A DNA stretch of 64,000 bases from Trinickia symbiotica. Lineage in GTDB: Bacteria; Pseudomonadota; Gammaproteobacteria; Burkholderiales; Burkholderiaceae. How positions within the stretch are numbered: position 1 is the stretch's first letter; the number at the start of each line of letters is the position of its first letter. The stretch spans positions 24,712 through 88,711 of the forward strand of contig NZ_PTIR01000025.1 of NCBI RefSeq assembly GCF_002934455.1, in the 5' to 3' direction. The notes below the pieces were generated by a model that saw only the letters and a program-made list of their open reading frames with translations, ran no database searches and was not told where the DNA came from. The position numbers and the translations under genes are program-made. This document shows positions 35,622 to 44,538 of this stretch, piece by piece.

Positions 35622-35640
35622 TGTCCACGTACCGTGGACA
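35622..35640. promoter_or_regulatory. AbiEi operator candidate, copy 2
   Basis: TGTCCACG-TAC-CGTGGACA is a perfect 8-base palindrome. It repeats copy 1 at a 62-base period, and the bases following both copies also agree (GCG..GAAA.TTTTGGA), so the whole unit is a direct repeat of about 35 bases. Confidence 0.65.
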
Positions 35641-36101
35641 GCGGAAACTTTTGGACAAAAGGTCTCTTTCTGCTGGGATGCTGGATGGCTCGTCGCGAGG
35701 ATTGACGCTGCCCGCAGGCGCGCCTTTTACCGCCTGGATTGGAGCAGCCGGCGTTAGCTCCGATGGTCGAGCTAGCTGGAACAGCGTGGCCGCGATACCA
35801 CCCTCGGTCAGCACCCGCTCGGCTTGCATATCCAGCGAGCCGCAATTTGCCTAGTTTGCGCGCCGCATTATTCGAGCGCATCGGGCTGGCGTTGCCGGTG
35901 CTTAGGCAGCTGCCGCCCGCGGGGCGAGCCCGCACGACGCCAGGCTGAACGGTCCGTGTTTGAGTTGGCGATTGCACTAAACAGGTTGCGTAACAAAGAA
36001 GGCACGGGCCACGGTCGCCCGTTGCTGTCCTCAGTATCAGACGCCGATACACGTCTTGCAATCGAAGGCATGGGTGCAATCACGGCATGCCGGGTGTTGC
36101 C
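35641..36101. other. Intergenic region, nothing recognised
   Basis: About 460 bases between the antitoxin promoter and the 3' end of the large helicase gene. No gene, repeat or terminator was found beyond the operator unit at its left edge. Confidence 0.4.
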
Positions 36102-39100
36102 TCAGCTTCCGATAAACTCGAACGCGCAGTCGTATGTCTCACGCAAATAAAGTTCGGTTACCCCGAGCAGCTCAAGCTGTGCGGGACTCACGTCTGCGTT
36201 CAAAACGCCAGGTTGCACAACGTAAATTTTGAGTGATAGCCGACTAGACTGAAGTGACCGCGCAACGATAGAGAGCGCCTTCAAGTCACCTCGTTCGAAT
36301 CGCGTGCGTCCGCTGCGTTGCCGGCTAACCTCGCGGTACTGCAGATGCTTGAACAATCGCTCGGGTTCGCCCTTCCAAAAGACACTTCGCTGCGCCTGGC
36401 CGCAAACTACGTAAAGGTCATCCACGCGCGCCCCAGCCCTGTCACCTCCCGAGTATTTACAATGGTAGAAGGAGGCCACGACCTGACCAGGGAGAACCTT
36501 CATTGCAACTACGTCAGCCATCTCGCCGGAGCCATCATCATCAAAGATGATGTCAAGTCGGTCCTCGCCTTGGTGCGCAAGGAGACTTTCGATAACTCTT
36601 CGTTGAATCGAGTCCGCGTCTTTGTTTGCGCCTTGCGATTCTTTCCGGATGTTCACGCCGCCCCAATCCCAGGCGACAAGACGTTCGCGTTCGAATGCGA
36701 CTCGCCGCTCAGTCGCGGGAAGCCTGAAAAGCTCGTTGTGAACGAGCGTTGAACCATCTGCGAAGTACAAACTAGGCGGCTCAGCGCGGAACCACTCCTC
36801 CAACGGTACACGTTTGCGTCCCGATACAATATGCGCCGCGGTACCATCAACGAGTACATAAGACACATCTTCGGCCGAGAAGCGCACCTCGTACACGCAA
36901 TCACCGTTTGGCGTTCTGAGCTTCAAGCGTAAAGGACCTTCGGCAACGGTCGAATCCGGCTGAAGGTCAACTTCATAGAGTGCGCTCAACGTTCCGTCGA
37001 TATCGACATCGACGGCGTCCTCCCGCCGGTGCAACATCTCCTCATTCCAGTCGACAGCAATTAGCACGGCCGCCGGCCGCACTGAGACTACCTCCGGAAT
37101 GACGACGTTCCTGAAAATGTCTTCCGTTGAAATATTGGGATTGTTTAGCTTTGCGCCGACCTCATGACACCACTTCACCCATTTCGCAAGGTCATAGGCG
37201 ATACGATGTGACCAAAGGCGCCCCTTTTGAGAACAGCCGACGGTGACTCGCTCACCGCTTTCGTAGCCACGACCGAACAAGTTAGATTTCGACCGGTTCT
37301 GGCGCAGCGCCAACGTGAGTGCATTCCCAACATCGGCGCCGCTGTGCATCGAAAACTGGACCGTCTTGCTTATCAGATGGCGTAGCCCGAGGTTCATGAT
37401 GAGAAATCTTGTTACGCCGTGCAAGGACTTAAAGATTTGCTCGCCTTTAATTAGAGTCGCGTCGGTACCACAGACAGCCCGAGCGAGCTCTTCGTGCACC
37501 GACGAGTTGTCAGAGCTGTTAATGAACAGAAGTCTTTGCTCTTCACTCCAGTGCAATACGAATACGTTCCACGTCGTGTTCTTCAAATCGCGTACATCGC
37601 CCCACGGAACCTGTTCTTGGTCCTTGGTTACGAAAACGCTGACGTGCTCGGACGGATTATGGAAAGGACCCGCATACATTCGCGCTGCCTTTATCGCGCG
37701 TTGGATGCGTTCAGGGTCCCACGACGTACCGGTCCGGTAGACCACGGCGCTCATCTTCGGCGAGATGTTCTGCAACGCAATTTGTGGCGCGGACTCTCGG
37801 AATCCTTCGAGAAATTCGGAACGCCGAATTTCGTCTTCCGTGGCTCCCTCGCTCAGCACCCTGAGCAGTTTATTCCATTCTGCGTCTTCTGCATATAGTG
37901 CCCGCAAGCGCTCGCCGACTTCTACATCGGCGATATTGGCAATAACTGTGGCGTCGCCGATATCGTCGCCGGACGTTCGTGTGAACCTTCCGGTGAATTG
38001 CAGCGTGATTGCCAGGCTTTTGTGCATATCGTGAAGCGCGGCAATCTTGAGCTGTGGCATGTCGAAACCTTCGCCTAGCATATCGACGCAGACAATCACC
38101 CGAGAGACCCGCGTGCGGATGGCCTGTAAATTAGCCTGCCTGGTGACCGGGGTTTGTCGGCTGTGCACTATCAGCGGCCGCAGGTCAGAGGCATGCTCGC
38201 TGTAAATTTTATGTATCGCCTCAGCTCGCGAAATTGAGTGGACACGGGCCATGAGGACGTGGTCACGATTTGCAGCTAAATCTGCCCGGAGCACAGAAAC
38301 CGCCTCCTCCATAATGCGGTCGTCTGCGCGCTCATTGTTGTACTCAACAACGGGCCGAAAGTTTACCGGCTTAAAGTACCTCTCAGCTTGGGCACGTCGA
38401 AGCGGGTAATTGAAAATCACCTTTCCGTCGACCAACTTTCCGTCAGTGCGGAATGGCGTCGCTGTGAACTGGAGGACAGGCTTTTCGCCAAATTGGTCGC
38501 GGAATGCTGTCCAGGTTGCGGCAGAGACATGATGCGCTTCATCTATGAACAGGTGCGTTGCCCAACTTGTGAGGACTTCCCTATGCGACGCTCGGCTGTT
38601 TGCCGCAATGCTCATGGTCGCCACTACGACGTTGCAGCGCTCAAGGATGCGCTGAAGGGCTTCTGCATCTCTCGGCATGGCCTTGAGGACACCCACCACG
38701 GGAAACTGAGCCTCGGAACCGACAACCCCAAGCTTTTTTAGCCATCCAAGTGTGACGAACTTGGAGCCAATCTGTTCTCGAAGGGCATCGCTGGGAACAA
38801 GAACCAACAGCCGCGGAATACGTTGAGCGACAAGCAATGCAAGCATTGTCTCAGTTTTTCCGGTGCCGGTCGGCATCACAATGGTTGCCGGCTTCGAGGA
38901 AGCGCGCCAATGACCTAACGCCGCATGTAGCGCGCCAACCTGTGGCGCACGCAATCCGGGGCGAACCGTTCCATCTTCCTCTGTGCGCTCTTCACGATAT
39001 AGGAATGCGTCACCCCAACTCTCGACAACCGACGCTGTCCGCCGCGTGCTTTCGTCAGTTGGCTCGGCGCCGACGTTCAATGCTTTTGGAAACGCCCAGC

Positions 39101-39431
39101 GCGTAGGCCGAGCCGAAAGGTCCCAGTCTGAGCCCTCAGATGGAATCTCAGACGAATCTGAGAGAACCAGAAGGCGGTCCATACGTTCAGGCATGGGAAT
39201 AGACCTTGTCGCCACCGCGATTTTCTCGGCGTCGAAATCTTCCAGAACAAAGTAGCTGCGAGCGCGACCCAGTGGCTCGCTCACTGAGACCTCACACGTC
39301 CTCGCGTCCCTCTCCAGTTGAAGCACTCTATTGCCGTCCACCAGTCCGTGAACTGCGTAAATCGCCGGGATAGTAACTTCCTTTCTGAACGCCACTTGCC
39401 CCCCGTTGCGTCTTCGTTTAGTTTTCGACAC
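36102..39431 (-). CDS. Large SF2 DEAD/DEAH helicase with possible C-terminal nuclease domain
   Basis: 1109 residues. Walker A PTGTGKTE (187-194), DEAHH (297-301), FTATPFR (322-328), then VCVDMLGEGFDMPQLKIAALHD (motif V) and QFTGRFTRT (motif VI) make it an SF2 translocase of the restriction/defence type. A long middle region (about 560-950) is unassigned. Near the end, DDDGSGEMADVV (from about 964) is followed after about 20 residues by FYHCKYS (Lys about 992), which resembles a PD-(D/E)xK-like nuclease core; that reading is inference. Base composition is lower in GC than the flanking ICE genes, suggesting separate acquisition. Candidate single-gene phage defence next to a toxin-antitoxin pair. 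Confidence 0.75.
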   Translation of the reverse strand: MSKTKRRRNGGQVAFRKEVTIPAIYAVHGLVDGNRVLQLERDARTCEVSVSEPLGRARSYFVLEDFDAEKIAVATRSIPMPERMDRLLVLSDSSEIPSEGSDWDLSARPTRWAFPKALNVGAEPTDESTRRTASVVESWGDAFLYREERTEEDGTVRPGLRAPQVGALHAALGHWRASSKPATIVMPTGTGKTETMLALLVAQRIPRLLVLVPSDALREQIGSKFVTLGWLKKLGVVGSEAQFPVVGVLKAMPRDAEALQRILERCNVVVATMSIAANSRASHREVLTSWATHLFIDEAHHVSAATWTAFRDQFGEKPVLQFTATPFRTDGKLVDGKVIFNYPLRRAQAERYFKPVNFRPVVEYNNERADDRIMEEAVSVLRADLAANRDHVLMARVHSISRAEAIHKIYSEHASDLRPLIVHSRQTPVTRQANLQAIRTRVSRVIVCVDMLGEGFDMPQLKIAALHDMHKSLAITLQFTGRFTRTSGDDIGDATVIANIADVEVGERLRALYAEDAEWNKLLRVLSEGATEDEIRRSEFLEGFRESAPQIALQNISPKMSAVVYRTGTSWDPERIQRAIKAARMYAGPFHNPSEHVSVFVTKDQEQVPWGDVRDLKNTTWNVFVLHWSEEQRLLFINSSDNSSVHEELARAVCGTDATLIKGEQIFKSLHGVTRFLIMNLGLRHLISKTVQFSMHSGADVGNALTLALRQNRSKSNLFGRGYESGERVTVGCSQKGRLWSHRIAYDLAKWVKWCHEVGAKLNNPNISTEDIFRNVVIPEVVSVRPAAVLIAVDWNEEMLHRREDAVDVDIDGTLSALYEVDLQPDSTVAEGPLRLKLRTPNGDCVYEVRFSAEDVSYVLVDGTAAHIVSGRKRVPLEEWFRAEPPSLYFADGSTLVHNELFRLPATERRVAFERERLVAWDWGGVNIRKESQGANKDADSIQRRVIESLLAHQGEDRLDIIFDDDGSGEMADVVAMKVLPGQVVASFYHCKYSGGDRAGARVDDLYVVCGQAQRSVFWKGEPERLFKHLQYREVSRQRSGRTRFERGDLKALSIVARSLQSSRLSLKIYVVQPGVLNADVSPAQLELLGVTELYLRETYDCAFEFIGS

Positions 39432-39730
39432 CGAAGCAGTCGTCGGCCCGAAAATCAGCCGGCACGGCCGGTCACCAAAGTTTTCTCTTCCGCTGTTTCC
39501 CCGGATGATTGTAAGGGTATTAGTCGCGAAAGTTCGTGGCTATCGATTAAATAAGCGTTTGCAAGCCCCTTCCATGGGCGAAATGACGGCAGGATAGCCG
39601 TCTGCGCGTCTGGCGTTCAACACGGCGGCAGGATGAGCGTCGCCTCATGGCCGCGTGCTGCCTGAAGCGCTTCCAACGTTAAGCGAATCTCGGCACAGCA
39701 AAGCTGCAGAATGCGCGGTGATTGAATTTT
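39432..39730. other. Intergenic region, nothing recognised
   Basis: About 300 bases between the helicase start and the end of the trb operon. It should hold the helicase promoter and the end of the trb transcript; no clear terminator was seen. Confidence 0.35.
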
Positions 39731-41071
39731 TTATCGATTGCAACTCCCGTCAGTGATGTCGGGCGGCAGCATCATGTCCCGCTGTGTGATGAATGTGATG
39801 CGTTGACCGGGCTCCAGCTTCAGGGTCGGTTGGATGTTCATGTTGCGCTGGAGAATGGTCTGGGTCGTCTGCGACAGGGACTGTGCTGCCGCTTCCGACA
39901 GATCGGTCGATGCGCCTCCGTTGATGTTGATCGTGGTGCCGCTCTGTTGACTCTGGTTGTGGCCGATCCAGGCGGCGACGCCGGCGATCAGGAAGGTCGA
40001 CCCGAAGATCTTGAAGAAATGATTATTGACCTCGGCGGTGACGCCCGCCTCGCCGTCGGGATCGTTGCCGGTCAGTCCATCGAGACGCATTGTCGCGTGC
40101 CGGAAGATCATCCGGGTGGCAGCCATGAGCATCAGGTCCTGGCCGATTGCCACGTCGTTGTTCGTCCGTCCAAGAATCCGCGTTCCCTTCGGGATCAGCT
40201 TGCAGCTCCCGTCGATGCTGTCATAGATGTCACGGTCGACCATCGCGCGGAAGGTACCGGGCATGTCGCTTTTCGCGCCCTGCAGTATCACGGTGGGAAT
40301 GGGTGTGCCGCCCATCACCATATACGGCGAATCGATGGGGACTGGAACCAGCGGCTTCGCATCGTCAGTCGCTTCGCTTTGTTGTCTGACCCAGTCGGCG
40401 TTGCGCCGGTTGGTGGCGCTCGACACATTGACGGGCGTGAGACCTGACGCGGTCATCTCTGAGGAACCACCCGGCGCTGGACTGCCTGGCGCTGCCTGCA
40501 AGCCGGAAAGGTGCGCTAGGCTGCCCGCGATGCGGTCGGGCGATAGCCCATTCTCCGCGGACGGGCTGCCGTTGCTTCCACTCGTGTCCTCGTAAGCGAC
40601 GAGGGACTGGCTCTGCATGGCTTCGATCTGCCGTTGCAGCGCGAGTCGATCGGCGTCGCGATCGGGGGTGTCCGGGCCAGACGTTCGGTAGTTTCGGGGC
40701 AGCGGACCCGTATTGTCTCCGGGCACGCCCTTGGGGATGCCATCGAGCGGTGTGCCGCCGAGCGGGGCGCTGGCTGCCGACGCCGCACCGCCCGCGCGTG
40801 CCAGCGCCAGGTTCCGCTGGTCTTCGAGGCGCTTGCGGATCGCATCCGGTGAGGCCTTCGGCTGCCGCGCATCCGCCTCGATTTGCTCGCGCTCGCGCCG
40901 CTCGGCCGCGGTCTCGTGCGGATGGGACAGCGCGTGCACCAGGACGATCGCGAGCAGTGCGGAGCACAGCGCGATGAGCAGCGTTTTCGCGAGATTCCGG
41001 CGGATGCGTGTGAGCCTGGCTGGCTCAGGCGTGAGCGGGGTGCCGCTTTTTTCCGGGGCGGCCATGTTCAC
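39731..41071 (-). CDS. trbI: TrbI/VirB10 conjugation protein
   Basis: 446 residues. Cytoplasmic start, one membrane helix at about 29-47 (LAKTLLIALCSALLAIVLVHAL), a long Pro/Ala/Gly/Ser-rich periplasmic region, and the C-terminal VirB10 beta-barrel domain from about 240 (MVMGGTPIPTVILQGAKSDMPGTFRAMVDRDIYDSIDG ... LIPKGTRILGRTNNDVAIGQD). It bridges inner and outer membranes in the P-type secretion channel. The start overlaps the trbG stop by 4 bases; it is the last gene of the operon. Confidence 0.92.
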   Translation of the reverse strand: MNMAAPEKSGTPLTPEPARLTRIRRNLAKTLLIALCSALLAIVLVHALSHPHETAAERREREQIEADARQPKASPDAIRKRLEDQRNLALARAGGAASAASAPLGGTPLDGIPKGVPGDNTGPLPRNYRTSGPDTPDRDADRLALQRQIEAMQSQSLVAYEDTSGSNGSPSAENGLSPDRIAGSLAHLSGLQAAPGSPAPGGSSEMTASGLTPVNVSSATNRRNADWVRQQSEATDDAKPLVPVPIDSPYMVMGGTPIPTVILQGAKSDMPGTFRAMVDRDIYDSIDGSCKLIPKGTRILGRTNNDVAIGQDLMLMAATRMIFRHATMRLDGLTGNDPDGEAGVTAEVNNHFFKIFGSTFLIAGVAAWIGHNQSQQSGTTININGGASTDLSEAAAQSLSQTTQTILQRNMNIQPTLKLEPGQRITFITQRDMMLPPDITDGSCNR

Positions 41072-42093
41072 GGTTTCCCGTAGATGTTCTTCATGCGGGC
41101 CGAATCACAGCCGAACAGTCCGCAGCCTTTGCCCCGACCGTTGAAGACCCGTACTTCCTCTTTGCCGCGTTTGAGCAGCAGGCCGTATGGGGCGATTTGC
41201 TGCACCTCGAACAGGTCGTTGCCGAGCGGCACGAAGCTGGCGATCTCAGCATGGCCTTTGTCGTCCATCAGCAGGATAGCGGGCAGTTCGGCGTGGTGGG
41301 GAAACTGCAGATACGTAAACCTTCCATCGTCAAAAACGGTCACTGGCGTGAACGGCGCATCACCCGCCACGCGATAGTCGAAGTTCGCCTGGTCGAGTGC
41401 GATGCGCGGGCCGCCTGAGCGTGCATTGCCAGGCGAATCCGCCTGCGCATTTCCGTTCTCCTGTGCGCCTGTGCTGTGCGCAGGCGCGTTGCCCGGGTAC
41501 TCGATGCCGAAGGGCGAGACCTGTCCCGCCGTCATTTGCGCATCGGTATCGAGGTAGTGCCAGGAGACGCGGTGATAGACCGTCCCATTGTCCGATGATC
41601 GTAGGTCCAGCTCGTAGCGCCGGCGTGACGTGATGATCGTCGCGGCATTGTCGAGCCCGGGCAGGCGCGCCTCGATGAAGACGTCGCGCTTGGTTAGCGC
41701 CGTATGCTCGAGCCAGCGCTTGCCCGTATCGGACAGGTAGACGCCGGTGACTTCTTCGTCGGGTCCGAACACTAGGTGCGTCTCCTCGTTGGTGCGCAGG
41801 AGCACGGGATAGAGGTAGTCCGGGTCATAGTCGTAGACGACGAGCGACGAATCGTCGGGAGCGGGATATGGACCGTTGATGCGCGTACGGGACGCAGGTG
41901 CGTGTCGGGCGTGGGGCCGCAGCGTCGGCATGCGAACCGCAACCTCCGCGGGCTGTGTGGGGACAGTCGTCACCATGCTTGCGGGCAGTGGCACGGACGG
42001 CGCGGGCGATGGCGCTGTGACCTGGGCGCCAGCTGCGGTGAAGCACGTAGCAAACAACGCCGTGAAACACGCAGTGGAAAGGGCGAGCTTCAT
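41068..42093 (-). CDS. trbG: TrbG/VirB9 conjugation protein
   Basis: 341 residues. Signal peptide with cleavage near residue 23 (AGA), then the VirB9/CagX domain: PDYLYPVLLRTNEETHLVFGPDEEVTGVYLSD and the C-terminal beta-domain with VTVFDDGRFTYLQFPHHAELPAILLMD. Outer-membrane core component that docks with VirB10. Overlaps both neighbours by 4 bases (ATGA). Confidence 0.92.
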   Translation of the reverse strand: MKLALSTACFTALFATCFTAAGAQVTAPSPAPSVPLPASMVTTVPTQPAEVAVRMPTLRPHARHAPASRTRINGPYPAPDDSSLVVYDYDPDYLYPVLLRTNEETHLVFGPDEEVTGVYLSDTGKRWLEHTALTKRDVFIEARLPGLDNAATIITSRRRYELDLRSSDNGTVYHRVSWHYLDTDAQMTAGQVSPFGIEYPGNAPAHSTGAQENGNAQADSPGNARSGGPRIALDQANFDYRVAGDAPFTPVTVFDDGRFTYLQFPHHAELPAILLMDDKGHAEIASFVPLGNDLFEVQQIAPYGLLLKRGKEEVRVFNGRGKGCGLFGCDSARMKNIYGKP

Positions 42094-42836
42094 TGCGTGG
42101 CTCCGGGATTGACGCCCAGATAGGGCGTGAGGCTGAAGTGGGTGATGCGAAGTCCGATCGGGTTGTCCTTTTCCTCGCCGGGCTTCAGCGTTTCGGGGGC
42201 GAGCAGGAAGCTGACCGTGAGCAGCATCTGTTTCGGGCGGGACGGTTTGCCGTTCACGCTCTCGATTAAGGTGAAGATCAGATAGGCAACCTGACCATCG
42301 GGCGAGAACGAGGTGGAGTTCTCGATGAATTCGCGGGTGAGACCCGGCGTCTGAACGACACGCTGCGCGACCGGATCAGTAACGGTGATGTACGTTTCCA
42401 GTTCCTGTGTGGCGGCGCCAGAGGTCCAGCCGAATGCAGCCGGGATCTGGCGCGTGAGCGTGTCCTGGCTGTCCGCTTCGATCGTGAAGACACGTGATGC
42501 CCACTTCACGAGGAAGTAGCGCTTGTTGGCTGCGGTGACCGAGTAGGTTTCGGCGTAGCGGTCCGAGACCCACACCGCGCCGCTTTTCTCATCGTGCTCG
42601 ACAAAGTAGGGGCGCGGGCCGCTGTGCGCACTCTGCACGATGAGTGCAGCGCATTCGCCCGCAGCGATCAGCGCGAACGCGGCGGCGATCTTGATGGCGA
42701 GCCGCTTATCCCAGAGGGGGCGCTGGAAGGCTGCAAACCAGGCTGTGACCGCTTCGCCGGTATGCGGTGGCGACGGAAGGTCGGCGGCGGGCGTCTGGGT
42801 GCCGAGAGACGAGCGGAAGGGCAAGTGTTTACGCAT
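42090..42836 (-). CDS. trbF: TrbF/VirB8 conjugation protein
   Basis: 248 residues. Short cytoplasmic N terminus, one membrane helix at about 48-68 (IKIAAAFALIAAGECAALIVQ), then the periplasmic NTF2-like VirB8 domain with VSDRYAETYSVTAANKRYFLVKWASRVFTIEAD and VSFLLAPETLKPGEEKDNPIGLRITHFSLTPYLG. VirB8 is an inner-membrane assembly factor of the channel. The start at 42836 lies upstream of the oppositely oriented small gene at 42912. Confidence 0.9.
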   Translation of the reverse strand: MRKHLPFRSSLGTQTPAADLPSPPHTGEAVTAWFAAFQRPLWDKRLAIKIAAAFALIAAGECAALIVQSAHSGPRPYFVEHDEKSGAVWVSDRYAETYSVTAANKRYFLVKWASRVFTIEADSQDTLTRQIPAAFGWTSGAATQELETYITVTDPVAQRVVQTPGLTREFIENSTSFSPDGQVAYLIFTLIESVNGKPSRPKQMLLTVSFLLAPETLKPGEEKDNPIGLRITHFSLTPYLGVNPGATQ

Positions 42837-42911
42837 GGCTCATCCCTTCCGGCAGCAGCATGCGCTCGGTGCTACACTGGGACCCAATTCACCTGCTGCA
42901 AGGGTGCAGCT

Positions 42912-43184
42912 ATGGAAAAGCTCAAGATCATCCTGCTGTATTTCGTGCTGCCCGTCCTGCTGTTCGGGGCGTTCGTCCTGTACCAGGTTGGCGCGCAGCA
43001 TTTCGGCGTGGCGGTGATGCTCGCAGGCGCGGTCGTGTTCATCGTCTGGTCGTGGGTCAAGAGCACACCCAAGGATATGGACGAGTCCTTGCGTGATGCG
43101 GCGGCCCGCAGACGGCAAGCAGACTCTGACTGGAACTCGTACTACTCGATTCGTCAGATCGACAAACGTCGTCATCACCATTGA
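42912..43184 (+). CDS. Small two-helix membrane protein on the opposite strand inside the trb operon
   Basis: 90 residues: two hydrophobic helices (KIILLYFVLPVLLFGAFVLYQV and FGVAVMLAGAVVFIVWSWV) and a charged tail (DMDESLRDAAARRRQADSDWNSYYSIRQIDKRRHHH). It lies between trbF and trbL but runs the other way, ending 2 bases before the trbL stop. A short hairpin GCTGCA-AGGG-TGCAGC covers the leader. Position and size resemble entry-exclusion or T4SS accessory genes; function is inference. Confidence 0.6.
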   Translation: MEKLKIILLYFVLPVLLFGAFVLYQVGAQHFGVAVMLAGAVVFIVWSWVKSTPKDMDESLRDAAARRRQADSDWNSYYSIRQIDKRRHHH

Positions 43185-43186
43185 CC

Positions 43187-44215
43187 TCATTGCAGGAACC
43201 TCGGGGTTATCCGCTTTCCGATAGCCCCTTTCCCGAAGCCACCGAGATTGCCGGCGCCACCGCCTGAAACTAGGCCTTTCGCGATGTCCGGCACCTGCCA
43301 CATCATGAAAGCTCCGACACCGCAGACGAGCGCGAGCGCCAGCATCGCGAGGTAGTTTGTCGCGTAGTACGCGTTGCTGTTCGTGCCGCTATGCGTCGCG
43401 CTCTGTTGCACGAGACCCTGGATGCCCGGCAACACGCCGCTATAGACGATCGCCATCATCAGCCACGCGACGACCTTGAATAGCCCCGCGGAAATCGTGA
43501 AGCGCAGCCAGCCATCGAAGAGGAATTCGCTGGCGGGCAGCACGTACCAAGGGATGAGTACAGGCCCGAGGCAGAAGGCGATGTCGAGCAGAAACGAGCC
43601 GAACTGCACAACCACCACGAAGATCATCGTCATGAGCGTGATCGCGATGACCGCGAGCGCTTTGGCAAGGAAAGCGAGCAGGACGAGCGGTAGGTTCTTG
43701 ATGAGGGTCCAGATCGAGTTCAGGCCCGCCGAATTCGCCCCCGCATCGCTCGTGGTCCCGCATACCTGATGTTCCGTGTTCGGGATTACGATGCCATCAG
43801 GGGTGACGTCTGGCACCTGCTCGCAGATCTGGGCCGCCTCGGTGCGCACGCCCTGCATGATGGTCGAGGCAGCGTTGACGAGCGCACGGAGCAAGTCACT
43901 GGCGTTGCCTTGGCCACCGGAAACGCGCGATGCCATGGTCTGCATGTTGTCGACAAAGTAGCTATGCACCGTGCCGGACCAGGCCGTGAGCATCACAAGG
44001 ATGACGGCGCATTTGATCAGGTGGCGGAATAGGTTCGCGAAGAAGCCGGGGAAGTCACCTTCGAGCAGCCACAGGAACACGTGCCATGTCGCCATGACGA
44101 GGCCCAGCGCGGCGAGCAAGTCAATGCCGTCGGACAGGAAGAGCGCCTGCAGGCTCGTGCCCTTCGCCTGCATCGTGGCGAAGAGGGCGTTGAGCACGGA
44201 GATGACGTCGTTCAT
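43187..44215 (-). CDS. trbL: TrbL/VirB6 polytopic conjugation protein
   Basis: 342 residues from MNDVISVLNALFATMQAKG. At least six membrane helices, with the conserved central loop (NLPLVLLAFLAKALAVIAITLMTMIFVVVVQFGSFLLDIAFCLGPVLIPWYVLPASEFLFDGWLRF) typical of TrbL/VirB6, which form the inner-membrane pore. The tail is Gly-rich (SGGGAGNLGGFGKGAIG). A longer frame of 16 codons upstream is possible but lacks a ribosome-binding site. Confidence 0.88.
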   Translation of the reverse strand: MNDVISVLNALFATMQAKGTSLQALFLSDGIDLLAALGLVMATWHVFLWLLEGDFPGFFANLFRHLIKCAVILVMLTAWSGTVHSYFVDNMQTMASRVSGGQGNASDLLRALVNAASTIMQGVRTEAAQICEQVPDVTPDGIVIPNTEHQVCGTTSDAGANSAGLNSIWTLIKNLPLVLLAFLAKALAVIAITLMTMIFVVVVQFGSFLLDIAFCLGPVLIPWYVLPASEFLFDGWLRFTISAGLFKVVAWLMMAIVYSGVLPGIQGLVQQSATHSGTNSNAYYATNYLAMLALALVCGVGAFMMWQVPDIAKGLVSGGGAGNLGGFGKGAIGKRITPRFLQ

Positions 44216-44243
44216 GGCCCGGTCAAATAGAATTGGGACGCCG

Positions 44244-44528
44244 CTACCGGAGACCGCCGGCAAGGCGCAGCAGCCCCAGCAGCAGGGCCAGCGGTAATGC
44301 GATCCAGGCCACCGCGAAAACCTGCGGATTTTCCGCGTGCACCACTAGCAGCCCGACGAGCAGCGACAGCCGGACGCTGCGCGTAATGCGCCGGTCGAAA
44401 GTCCAGCTCGGATCGCGTTGATCGAACGGAACAACGCTGTGAAGCCGGTATTCGCGGATGGCATGCAGCACCACACGCAATTCGGCGGGTGTCGTACAGA
44501 GGTGGCGGATCAGCCAGCGCAACAGCAC
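44244..44528 (-). CDS. Small membrane protein of the trb operon
   Basis: 94 residues. A basic N-terminal half (LRWLIRHLCTTPAELRVVLHAIREYRLHSVVPFDQRDPSWTFDRRI) is followed by two hydrophobic segments (VRLSLLVGLLVVHA and VFAVAWIALPLALLLGLLRLAGGL). Located between trbJ and trbL, where other Trb systems carry trbK (exclusion lipoprotein); it has no lipobox, so it is not a classical TrbK. Confidence 0.6.
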   Translation of the reverse strand: MLLRWLIRHLCTTPAELRVVLHAIREYRLHSVVPFDQRDPSWTFDRRITRSVRLSLLVGLLVVHAENPQVFAVAWIALPLALLLGLLRLAGGLR

Positions 44529-44538
44529 GGCTCACTCG

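Noticed and set aside
42840..43301. 153-codon minus-strand frame between trbF and trbL
   Set aside because: It is antisense to the small membrane-protein gene and overlaps the trbL end; translation looks random.
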